Below, one piece after another: positions 1 through 5,197 of a stretch of DNA of 5,197 nt. The position numbers and the translations under genes are program-made. Position 1 is the first letter of the stretch, and each line of letters opens with the position of its first letter. Under the pieces are notes generated by a model. It made no database searches. It was not told the origin of the DNA and saw only the letters and a program-made list of their open reading frames with translations. The stretch covers positions 1 through 5,197 of the forward strand of contig JAKBAG010000212.1 of NCBI GenBank assembly GCA_021809235.1, in the 5' to 3' direction. The DNA comes from Acidobacteriota bacterium (lineage in GTDB: Bacteria > Acidobacteriota > Terriglobia > Terriglobales > Acidobacteriaceae).

Positions 1-638
1 AGCCCAATCCAGCGCCGGCCTGCGTCCAGCCCGTGCCGCGCGGCAAACTCCTCGCGCCCGGCCGTCGGCAGCGGCAGCTCCGCCAGCGGATGGCCCACAA
101 ACTCCGCCTTCACCCCACGCTGCCGGTAGTACTCCTCTTCAAACGGAAAGATCACCAGCATCCGGTCCACAAACCGCTTCACCCGATGGATGCGCCGCTT
201 CTTCCACGCCCACAGCTGCGGACTCACAAAGAAGATCACCGGCACGCCCGCCGCATGCAGCGCCTCGGCCAGCTTCAGGTTCACATCCGGAAAATCAATC
301 AGCACCGCAGCCGCAGGCCTGCGCTCGCCGATCGCCTGCTTCAGCCGCCGATACTCGCGATAGATGCGCGGCAGATGCCGGATCACCTCCGTGATCCCCA
401 TCACGGCCACATCCTCGCTGCGCACCACGCGCTCAAAGCCCAGCGCCTCCATGCGTGCGCCGCCCATGCCAAAAAACCGCGCCTCTGGAATCCTGCGCCG
501 CAGCTCGTCCATCAGCAGAACGCCGTAGTGCTCGCCGCTGGCCTCACCGGCGGAGAGAAAAATCCACGGCTCGGAATTCGACGGCTCCGAACTGCGCGGC
601 GCTGCATTTCCCGGCCCTGCATTTCCCGGCTCGCTCAT
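1..638 (-). CDS. lpxB: Lipid-A-disaccharide synthase, N-terminal part (runs off left edge)
   Basis: Family GT19 glycosyltransferase that joins UDP-2,3-diacylglucosamine to lipid X to make the lipid A disaccharide, at the cytoplasmic face of the inner membrane. The 212 visible residues are about the first half of a protein that is usually 380-400 aa. Seen after translation: SAGEASGEHYG at residues 29-39 (family AGEASGD motif), FFGMGG, DVAVMGITEV, LIDFPDVN with Asp115 at the place of the conserved catalytic-region Asp of E. coli LpxB, VSPQLWAWKKRRI, and FPFEEEYYRQRG followed by FVGHPL. Residues 1-24 are a Pro/Gly/Ser/Asn-rich leader not typical of the family, partly made by a 15-bp DNA repeat. 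The ATG at 638 is chosen because AGGGGACGG sits directly before it. The gene starts 33 bp after the ABC exporter stop, so it is probably co-transcribed with it. Identity is near certain; the C-terminal UDP-sugar-binding half lies outside the window. Confidence 0.96.
   Translation of the reverse strand, partial: MSEPGNAGPGNAAPRSSEPSNSEPWIFLSAGEASGEHYGVLLMDELRRRIPEARFFGMGGARMEALGFERVVRSEDVAVMGITEVIRHLPRIYREYRRLKQAIGERRPAAAVLIDFPDVNLKLAEALHAAGVPVIFFVSPQLWAWKKRRIHRVKRFVDRMLVIFPFEEEYYRQRGVKAEFVGHPLAELPLPTAGREEFAARHGLDAGRRWIG
602..630. repeat. 15-bp period direct repeat inside the lpxB start region
   Basis: The 14-mer ctgcatttcccggc occurs at 602-615 and again, identical, at 617-630. Being in phase with codons, it encodes two copies of a Pro-Gly-Asn-Ala pentapeptide unit in the LpxB N-terminal leader. 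It probably arose by a slippage duplication that lengthened a nonessential leader. Confidence 0.75.
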
Positions 639-647
639 CCGTCCCCT
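639..647 (-). promoter_or_regulatory. Candidate ribosome binding site of lpxB
   Basis: On the minus strand AGGGGACGG immediately precedes ATG. The purine core AGGGGA resembles a Shine-Dalgarno sequence, with a somewhat short 3-4 base spacer. It lies within the 33-bp gap to the exporter stop and supports the chosen lpxB start. Confidence 0.5.
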
Positions 648-671
648 GTCCTGCCGCACTTTCCGCGCGTC

Positions 672-2702
672 TCAGTGCGCCAGTGCCGCAGCACCGGCAT
701 CCAGACCGCCATCCAGTCCCGCGCGCAGCGCAGCGCCGGCATTCCCTGCCGGCAGCTCCTGGTCGCGATACTGCAGCTGATACAGCTTGTAGTAGATTCC
801 GCGCACGGCCAGCAGCTCCTGATGGCTGCCCTTCTCGCGCAGTTGTCCCTTGTGCATCACCAGAATCGCGTCCGCCCGCTGCACCGTCGACAGACGGTGC
901 GCAATCAGCACCGACGTCCGCCCGGCAATCATCTTTTCCAGCGCCATCCGGATCCGCAGCTCCGTGTCCGTATCCACGCTCGACGTCGCTTCATCCAGTA
1001 TCAGAATCTTCGGATCAAAGGCCAGCGCACGCGCAAAGTTCACCAGCTGCTTCTGCCCGGTCGAAAGCGAATTTCCCCGCTCCAGCACCGGCTCGTCAAA
1101 CTGCTTCGGCAGGCTCTCCACAAACTCCAGCACGTTCACATCCCGGGCCGCCTGCCGCATCCGCTCGTCTGTGATCTCCTCGGCGCCCAGCCGGATATTC
1201 TCCGCAATCGTCCCGGTAAACAGATATGGATCCTGCAGCACCACCGCAAAGTGACGCCGCAGCTGCTCCAGATCCTGCTCCCGCACATCCACGCCGTCAA
1301 TCAGAATCGCCCCGCGCGTCACGTCATAGAAGCGCATCATCAGGCTCGTCAGCGTCGTCTTGCCCGCGCCCGTGTGGCCCACAATCGCCACCGTCTCGCC
1401 CGGCTCCACCACAAACGAAACATCCTTCAGAATCCACTCAATGTCACTGCGCGCCGCCAGCTCCGCATCCGTGGCCGAGGCCACCCACGCGCGCTCCTCG
1501 TCGCTCATCTCCTGATAGGTGAACCACACGTGCCGAAACTCGATCCGGTTCGATCCGTCGCCGGCACGCACCACCTGCGGCGACTCAATCTGCGACGGCG
1601 TATCCAGCAGCTTGAAGATCCGCTCGCAGGCCGTCATCGCCGCCTGCAGAATGTTGAACTTCTCGCTCAGGTCCTGGATCGGGCGGAAGAACCGCTGCGC
1701 ATACTGGATAAACGCGCTGATGATGCCGATCGTGATCGTCCCGCCAATCACGCCCACGCCCCCACGCCACACAATCATCGCAATCGCAATCGACGACAGA
1801 ATCTCCACCGCCGGGTAATACAGCGCATAGGCAAAGATCGTGTCCTTGAAGGCGACCATGTGCTGCCTGTTCACCGCCTCAAAGTCCTCATACGCGCGCT
1901 GCTCGCGGTTGAACAGCTGCACCACGCTCATCCCGCTCACATGCTCCTGCGTAAACGAGTTGATCCGCGCAATCGCCGTCCGCACCCGCCGATAGCTGGC
2001 CCGCACCGAGATCCGGAACAGGTTCGTCGCCACCACAATCAGCGGCAGCACCGCAAACGTCAGCAACGCCAGCCGCCAGTTCATTGCCAGCATCGCCACC
2101 ACCATGATCGTCAGCGCAAACACATCATCGATCATCGCCAGCACGCCCGACGTGAACATGTCATTGATCGCGTCCACATCCGACGTCAGCCGCGTCACCA
2201 GCCGCCCCACCGCATTCGTGTCAAAAAACGCCACATGCATCCGCTGCATATGGCGGAAGATCTCCCGGCGCAGGTCAAACATCACCTTCTGCCCCGTCCA
2301 CTGCATCAGATACGTCTGCGTGAACTCAAACACATAGGCCACCAGCAGCACCGCCAGATACAGCAGCGCCAACTGCCCCACACCCACCCGCGCATCGCTG
2401 CTCAACTGCCGCGACAGCCACCCGGTGCCCACATGCGCCTCGCGCGTCATGTACCGGTCCAGCGCCACCTTCACCAGATACGGCCCGGCCGCATCCGTGG
2501 CCGCGCGCAACGACACCGCCACCACGCTCACCGCAGCCTGCACCCGATACGGCCGCAGATACCCGGCCAACCGCAGCATCAGCCGCGTGTCATAGGCCTT
2601 GCCCGTAATCTCGTCGTCGGTCTTCACGCGCGGCCTGGCCGCAGCGTCGCTCTTCGGTCCAGGCTGCTCCTCTGCGCGCGCTTTGTCCTGTTCCTCTGCC
2701 AT
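672..2702 (-). CDS. ABC exporter half-transporter (TMD-NBD), MsbA/MdlB-like
   Basis: A 676-aa protein with a membrane domain fused to an ATPase domain; two copies, or this one and a partner, would form an inner-membrane exporter. Six hydrophobic segments lie near residues 54-82, 109-131, 186-209, 211-229, 290-312 and 317-339. The ATPase domain has A-loop Tyr396, Walker A GHTGAGKT (442-449), Q-loop Gln490, signature LSTGQ (546-550), Walker B ILILDE (566-571, catalytic Glu571), SSVD D-loop and H-loop His602, so it should be active. About 26 acidic residues (397-422) are inserted between the A-loop and the strand before Walker A. The C-terminal end is Ala/Gly-rich. The ending (ILVMHKGQ, YYKLYQLQ) recalls MdlB/YheH more than E. 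coli MsbA, but the lpxB gene 33 bp downstream argues for a lipid A or other envelope lipid substrate. The ATG at 2702 (MAEEQ) has only a weak RBS; an in-frame TTG at 2792 would add 30 atypical residues. Exporter class is sure; substrate is inferred. Confidence 0.95.
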   Translation of the reverse strand: MAEEQDKARAEEQPGPKSDAAARPRVKTDDEITGKAYDTRLMLRLAGYLRPYRVQAAVSVVAVSLRAATDAAGPYLVKVALDRYMTREAHVGTGWLSRQLSSDARVGVGQLALLYLAVLLVAYVFEFTQTYLMQWTGQKVMFDLRREIFRHMQRMHVAFFDTNAVGRLVTRLTSDVDAINDMFTSGVLAMIDDVFALTIMVVAMLAMNWRLALLTFAVLPLIVVATNLFRISVRASYRRVRTAIARINSFTQEHVSGMSVVQLFNREQRAYEDFEAVNRQHMVAFKDTIFAYALYYPAVEILSSIAIAMIVWRGGVGVIGGTITIGIISAFIQYAQRFFRPIQDLSEKFNILQAAMTACERIFKLLDTPSQIESPQVVRAGDGSNRIEFRHVWFTYQEMSDEERAWVASATDAELAARSDIEWILKDVSFVVEPGETVAIVGHTGAGKTTLTSLMMRFYDVTRGAILIDGVDVREQDLEQLRRHFAVVLQDPYLFTGTIAENIRLGAEEITDERMRQAARDVNVLEFVESLPKQFDEPVLERGNSLSTGQKQLVNFARALAFDPKILILDEATSSVDTDTELRIRMALEKMIAGRTSVLIAHRLSTVQRADAILVMHKGQLREKGSHQELLAVRGIYYKLYQLQYRDQELPAGNAGAALRAGLDGGLDAGAAALAH

Positions 2703-2775
2703 GCCTGCCGTCCCGCTTCCCGCCTTGGCTTTGTTCCCTGCCCGAGTCGCACTCCGGCAACCGCGGCCGTCAGCC

Positions 2776-2793
2776 GTTGGAATGCCCTCCAAC
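2776..2793. repeat. Short inverted repeat between photolyase and exporter genes
   Basis: gttgga (2776-2781) and tccaac (2788-2793) form a perfect 6-bp stem with a 6-base loop in the 140-bp gap between the photolyase-like gene and the exporter. No T-run follows on the minus strand, so it does not look like an intrinsic terminator. It could form a small mRNA hairpin in the exporter leader, or be chance in GC-rich DNA. Confidence 0.3.
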
Positions 2794-2842
2794 CCGCTCC
2801 GGCTGCCGCGTTTGCCCCCTCAACATCCGTCAGGGACCTACG

Positions 2843-4306
2843 CTATCGATTGTATCCGCTGCTCTGCATCGCCTGCCGCTGCACCCGCTGCCAGAAACGC
2901 GAGAAACGCCGCAAATCCAGCTCGCCCAGCTCCTCCGTCCCGTCGCAGAAGCGCGGCTCCCGCATCCACCCCACCGGCTCGCCCCGCATCCGCACCACGG
3001 CCTCGGCCGTCTCCTGCGCCACCACCCCATCGGCTCCCAGCCGCCCACACAGCCCGCGCAACAGCTCCGCCAACCCGCCCCGCTCCACCCGCGCAATCCA
3101 CATCCGCTCCGGCATCTCCCGCAAACACTCCGCCACAAACGCCAGCCGCTTCGCGCTCACCCGATCCCGCTCCAGCCACTCCCCATCCCACACAAACACC
3201 ACCGGAGCCTCCGGATACCGCCGCAGCGCCTCCTGCTTCGGATTCAGACTCCCGGCATGCACCCAGATCAGCGGCCGCCGCACCGGCTTGTCCGCCGCCG
3301 CCGCACCCTTCACGCGACGCAGCCGCCCGGCCGGCCAACGCCCATCGCCTGACTGCGTCGCCATCCCTGCCGCCGTCTCTGCCCCGGCACCAAACAGCCG
3401 TCCGGCCAGCTCCTCATAGCTGCCCTCTATCGGGCAACCACGCCGCGCCAGCGCGCACCCCTCGCAAAACCGCCCACCCGCATACCGCTCCAGATTCTCC
3501 CGATTGAAAAAGTACGGCTTGCTGCCAAACGTCGATGCCACCCACTGCCACGACAGGTCATTGCTCGCCGCATCCCCATCCAGCAAATGCTCCCGAAACC
3601 ACGCCGCACCCGCCTGCCACCGCACCCGCCGCCAATGCACCAGATACGCCGCCATCCACATCCGCGCATGGTTGTGCAAATACCCGCTCCGCTGCAACTG
3701 CCCGCTCCAGGCATCCATGCACCGCAGCCCGGTCCGCGCCTCACGCACATCCTCCGGCAGCTCTCGGGCGCGCGCCACCACCCCCGTCTTGTCCGCCTCC
3801 AGATCCGCACCCACCGCCCCATCCAGCGCCACATACACCCGCTGCCAATACTCCCGCCAAGCCAGCTCCTGCACCAGCTTTTCCGCACCCGCACCTGCCG
3901 CCGCCAGCGCCGCATCCCGCACCTCGCCCAGCGCCAACACCCCATGCCGCAGATACGGCGACAGCCCCGTCACCCTCCCATCCAGAAAATTCCGGCTCCG
4001 CGCATACCCTTCCGGATCCACCGCCCGCAACACAGCCTCCGCCGCCGCACGCCCACCCCGCATCCGCTCCGGCACCGCCGTCAGCCGCCAAGCCTCCACA
4101 CTCCACCGCCCGGCACCATCGTCCCCAGCACCGCCATCCCCAGCCACGCCGTCCCCGGCACCATCGTCCCCGGCTCCGCCATCCCCAGCTATGCTGTCCG
4201 CCGCCTGGAGCGCATTCCCATCCGCCTGCAGGTCCGCACGCACCTGCGCCTCCAGCCGCGCCGCATCGCCGCAGTCCCCATACACATTCCGCTCATGCAG
4301 GATCAT
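2843..4306 (-). CDS. Photolyase/cryptochrome-family flavoprotein with reversed domain order
   Basis: A 487-aa protein of the DNA photolyase/cryptochrome superfamily, FAD flavoproteins that use light to repair UV lesions or to signal. The FAD-binding helical domain comes first (about 66-305): SPYLRHG (116-122), WREYW (150-154), SGYLHNHARM (207-216), DGDAASNDLSWQW (243-255, matching DGDxAxNxxxWQW of class I photolyases) and YFFNRENLERY (265-275). A linker of about 40 residues follows. The C-terminus (about 345-487) resembles the normally N-terminal alpha/beta domain: PLIWVHA, VVFVWDGEW (369-377), a helix with RLAFVAECLREM, GADGVVA (424-430), and finally DLRRFSRFWQRV, like the segment that normally leads into the FAD domain. 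Cys196, Cys281, Cys284 and Cys291 could bind an Fe-S cluster. An AGD pentapeptide repeat fills residues 40-64. The start may be this ATG or the GTG one codon earlier; an in-frame TAG lies just upstream. Lesion type or signalling role cannot be told. An unpermuted reading would require the C-terminal resemblance to be chance. Confidence 0.9.
   Translation of the reverse strand: MILHERNVYGDCGDAARLEAQVRADLQADGNALQAADSIAGDGGAGDDGAGDGVAGDGGAGDDGAGRWSVEAWRLTAVPERMRGGRAAAEAVLRAVDPEGYARSRNFLDGRVTGLSPYLRHGVLALGEVRDAALAAAGAGAEKLVQELAWREYWQRVYVALDGAVGADLEADKTGVVARARELPEDVREARTGLRCMDAWSGQLQRSGYLHNHARMWMAAYLVHWRRVRWQAGAAWFREHLLDGDAASNDLSWQWVASTFGSKPYFFNRENLERYAGGRFCEGCALARRGCPIEGSYEELAGRLFGAGAETAAGMATQSGDGRWPAGRLRRVKGAAAADKPVRRPLIWVHAGSLNPKQEALRRYPEAPVVFVWDGEWLERDRVSAKRLAFVAECLREMPERMWIARVERGGLAELLRGLCGRLGADGVVAQETAEAVVRMRGEPVGWMREPRFCDGTEELGELDLRRFSRFWQRVQRQAMQSSGYNR
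4115..4189. repeat. 15-bp minisatellite (five units) in the photolyase-like gene
   Basis: Five 15-bp units encode AGDGG, AGDDG, AGDGV, AGDGG, AGDDG in the N-terminal leader of the photolyase-like protein. There is also a higher-order 45-bp period: the block from about 4111 recurs from about 4156 with a few substitutions. The encoded stretch is acidic, flexible and probably disordered, just ahead of the FAD-binding domain. Copy number likely varies between strains. Confidence 0.85.
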
Positions 4307-4417
4307 CACCCCTACAGCCTAACCGCCCACCGCTCCGCAATCGCCCCTCGAACCCAACCCCATTCCCACCCCGTCAAAACCCACCCCCAACACACACACC
4401 CCACGCAACCAACCATC

Positions 4418-4474
4418 TCTCAACCACCCATCCCGTTCTCAACCACCTTTCCATTTCTTAACCACCCATCCCCG
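4418..4474. repeat. Three 19-bp tandem repeats
   Basis: Units start at 4418 (tctcaaccacccatcccgt), 4437 (tctcaaccacctttccatt) and 4456 (tcttaaccacccatccccg). The tCt(c/t)AACCACC core is kept in all three and the exact 19-bp spacing is held. They lie 109 bp or more upstream of the photolyase-like start and over 200 bp upstream of hemW. They could be binding sites for a regulator or a decaying minisatellite. Confidence 0.75.
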
Positions 4475-4489
4475 TTGTTTGTCATCCCC

Positions 4490-4505
4490 GAAGCGAATCT
4501 GCTTC
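4490..4505. repeat. Short inverted repeat gaagc-N6-gcttc
   Basis: gaagc (4490-4494) and gcttc (4501-4505) form a 5-bp stem with a 6-base loop. It directly follows gtcatcccc and precedes the T/G/C-rich tract. The minus-strand reading (GCTTCGGGGATGACAAAC) looks like the kind of dispersed intergenic sequence I associate with acidobacterial genomes; this is recollection, not verified. Confidence 0.4.
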
Positions 4506-4557
4506 TACTGTTGCCATTGCTGTTTTTGCTTTTGCCGTTGCCCTTGTCGTTGCCTTT
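4501..4557. repeat. TTGCC-type low-complexity tract
   Basis: A tract almost without A, made of irregular copies of ttgcc, ttgct and ttgtc-like words about six bases apart. Its composition is sharply different from both the flanking genes and the C/A-rich stretch to its left. On the minus strand it would encode only Lys/Gly/Asn/Ser or Gln/Arg/Lys runs, so it is not judged coding. Confidence 0.55.
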
Positions 4558-4617
4558 CCCCATCGCCCCACCCCGCGACCAACGGGAGCGCCACCACTTC
4601 CCCGTCCTCCACCGATG

Positions 4618-4635
4618 GCGCGTCCGTAGACGCGC
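4618..4635. repeat. 7-bp stem-loop in the hemW upstream region
   Basis: gcgcgtc (4618-4624) and gacgcgc (4629-4635) are perfect reverse complements around a cgta loop, giving a GC-rich hairpin about 50 bases upstream of the hemW start. No T-run follows on either strand, so it is not a typical intrinsic terminator. If transcribed it would be a stable structure in the hemW leader. Confidence 0.5.
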
Positions 4636-4640
4636 GTCCG

Positions 4641-4666
4641 CTGCATGCAATGCCTGCATGCAATGC
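4641..4666. repeat. Perfect 13-bp tandem duplication before hemW
   Basis: ctgcatgcaatgc occurs twice back to back (4641-4653 and 4654-4666), followed by a partial caatgc. Each copy contains the 8-bp palindrome tgcatgca. The repeat ends 7 bases before the hemW ribosome binding site and creates additional in-frame ATG codons (4645, 4663, with 4669 just beyond). Confidence 0.8.
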
Positions 4667-4672
4667 CAATGC

Positions 4673-4679
4673 AAGGTGG
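4673..4679 (+). promoter_or_regulatory. Candidate ribosome binding site of hemW
   Basis: AAGGTGG followed by a 4-base spacer (gaga) before ATG at 4684. It is the best Shine-Dalgarno-like match near the several in-frame ATGs (4645, 4663, 4669, 4684, 4696) and decides the start chosen for hemW. Confidence 0.55.
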
Positions 4680-4683
4680 GAGA

Positions 4684-5197
4684 ATGGAAGCAGTGATGTC
4701 AGACTCCGTCCAAACCGCAAACCGGTCTGCAAACCAGCCCCTAAGCGAGACCGGCCATTCCTGCCTGCCTGCCGCGTCCGCCAGCGCCGACTTCGGCCTC
4801 TATCTCTCCATCCCCTTCTGCCGTTCCAAGTGCACCTACTGCAACTTTGCCTCCGGCGTCTATCCTGCCAGCCAGCATGACCGCTACGTCGCCCGCCTCA
4901 TCGCCGACCTCGACGCCAGCCGTGCCTGGACCCGGTCGCAGGGCCTCGAACTGCCCGCCACGCTCACCTCCATTTACTTCGGCGGCGGCACGCCCGTCCT
5001 GCTGGCGCCGCATCATTTCGAAGCGATCTTTGCCGCCATCGCCCGCAACTTCCAACTCGCGCCGGGCATCGAGATCACCATCGAATCCGCGCCCGGCCAG
5101 CTTGCCGACGCCACCCTCGACGCCCTCGTCCGCTGCGGCGCCAACCGCATCAGCCTCGGCGTGCAAAGCTTCCTCGACCGCGAATCCGCCATCAGCG
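4684..5197 (+). CDS. hemW: HemW-like radical SAM heme chaperone, N-terminal part (runs off right edge)
   Basis: Radical SAM protein related to the oxygen-independent coproporphyrinogen oxidase HemN. HemW proteins are known to bind heme and pass it to respiratory enzymes rather than oxidise coproporphyrinogen, although many entries are named as the oxidase. The first 171 residues are visible of a usual 380-400. Seen: LYLSIPFC (39-46), 4Fe-4S motif CRSKCTYCNF with Cys46, Cys50 and Cys53 (the HemW form CxxxCxxCxF; HemN has CxxxCxxCxC), YFGGGTP (98-104), ESAPG (124-128, where HemW of other phyla has ExNPG), and RISLGVQSF (155-163). The roughly 36 residues before the domain are not conserved-looking and rich in Ser/Ala, so the exact start is open. 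ATG 4684 has the best RBS; ATG 4696 is the main alternative. The gene is divergent from the photolyase-like gene and no operon partner is visible. The C-terminal HemN-type domain lies outside the window. Confidence 0.95.
   Translation, partial: MEAVMSDSVQTANRSANQPLSETGHSCLPAASASADFGLYLSIPFCRSKCTYCNFASGVYPASQHDRYVARLIADLDASRAWTRSQGLELPATLTSIYFGGGTPVLLAPHHFEAIFAAIARNFQLAPGIEITIESAPGQLADATLDALVRCGANRISLGVQSFLDRESAIS

Larger units (their letters stand above)
4310..4683. other. Divergent intergenic region with several short repeats
   Basis: These 374 bp separate the divergent photolyase-like and hemW starts and must hold both promoters. No convincing -35/-10 pair was found by eye. Reading rightward it holds a C/A-rich, very G-poor stretch (about 4321-4470), three 19-bp tandem repeats, a small inverted repeat, a T/G/C low-complexity tract, a 7-bp stem-loop and a perfect 13-bp tandem duplication close to the hemW RBS. 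Open frames here are low-complexity and show no recognisable protein. No tRNA or obvious structured RNA was seen. Confidence 0.7.

Noticed and set aside
2703..2792. 30-residue upstream extension of the exporter from a TTG at 2792
   Set aside because: TTG start inside a small inverted repeat; the added residues are unlike exporter N-termini. Not fully excluded, because a GGAG lies a few bases before this TTG.
33..3419. Very long plus-strand open frame (1128 codons)
   Set aside because: It lies antisense to lpxB, the exporter and the photolyase-like gene, all with clear family motifs. Its product is Arg/His/Pro/Gln-rich with no domain, the usual antisense artefact of GC-rich codon use.
4349..4377. 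Possible minus-strand promoter (TTGACG as -35) for the photolyase-like gene
   Set aside because: No acceptable -10 hexamer at 16-18 bp spacing; the position gives GGTTCG.
4479..4507. Possible plus-strand promoter for hemW (TTGTCA, 17-bp spacer, CTTCTA)
   Set aside because: The -10 match is poor, and the -35-like word is part of the low-complexity or repeat block.
4418..4666. CRISPR-like array
   Set aside because: The 19-bp and 13-bp repeats are directly tandem with no unique spacers and no cas genes nearby.
3504..4696. Overlapping plus-strand open frames opposite the photolyase-like gene
   Set aside because: Pro/Ala/Ser/His-rich low-complexity translations opposite a gene with recognisable motifs; some continue into repeats of the intergenic region.
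4420..4732. Two small minus-strand open frames (84 and 75 codons) in the intergenic region
   Set aside because: Translations are Lys/Gly/Asn/Ser or Arg/Gln/Lys runs produced by the low-complexity tract, with no family resemblance; one overlaps the hemW start.
4741..5166. Minus-strand open frame of 141 codons
   Set aside because: Antisense to hemW, whose radical SAM motifs are unambiguous; product is Gly/Ala/Glu-rich without motifs.

Overview
The window looks like a chromosomal housekeeping segment from a GC-rich Gram-negative bacterium. The lipid A gene lpxB indicates an LPS-type outer membrane. Protein style (HemW with an ESAPG motif, an MdlB-like exporter with a nucleotide-binding-domain insert) and the intergenic repeats suggest Acidobacteriota (Terriglobia/Acidobacteriaceae). 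That assignment is inference only; no rRNA or tRNA is present to anchor it.

Layout: three genes read leftward, in the order photolyase-like flavoprotein (2843-4306), ABC exporter (672-2702) and lpxB (start at 638, running off the left edge). The exporter and lpxB lie 33 bp apart and probably share a transcript, which suggests the exporter carries lipid A or another envelope lipid (an MsbA-type role). The photolyase gene is 140 bp upstream of the exporter on the same strand; co-transcription is possible but no functional link is evident. To the right, hemW (from 4684, running off the right edge) is transcribed rightward, divergent from the photolyase gene. The 374 bp between the two divergent starts hold several short tandem and inverted repeats and low-complexity sequence.

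The most notable item is the photolyase/cryptochrome-like protein. Its FAD-binding helical domain comes first and a recognisable photolyase alpha/beta domain comes last, the reverse of the usual order. It also has four cysteines whose placement resembles the 4Fe-4S ligands of the FeS bacterial cryptochrome/photolyase group, and a Gly/Asp/Ala pentapeptide minisatellite near its N-terminus. The other genes look like ordinary core functions: lipid A synthesis, lipid or drug export, and heme trafficking. No mobile element, CRISPR array, tRNA or rRNA was seen.
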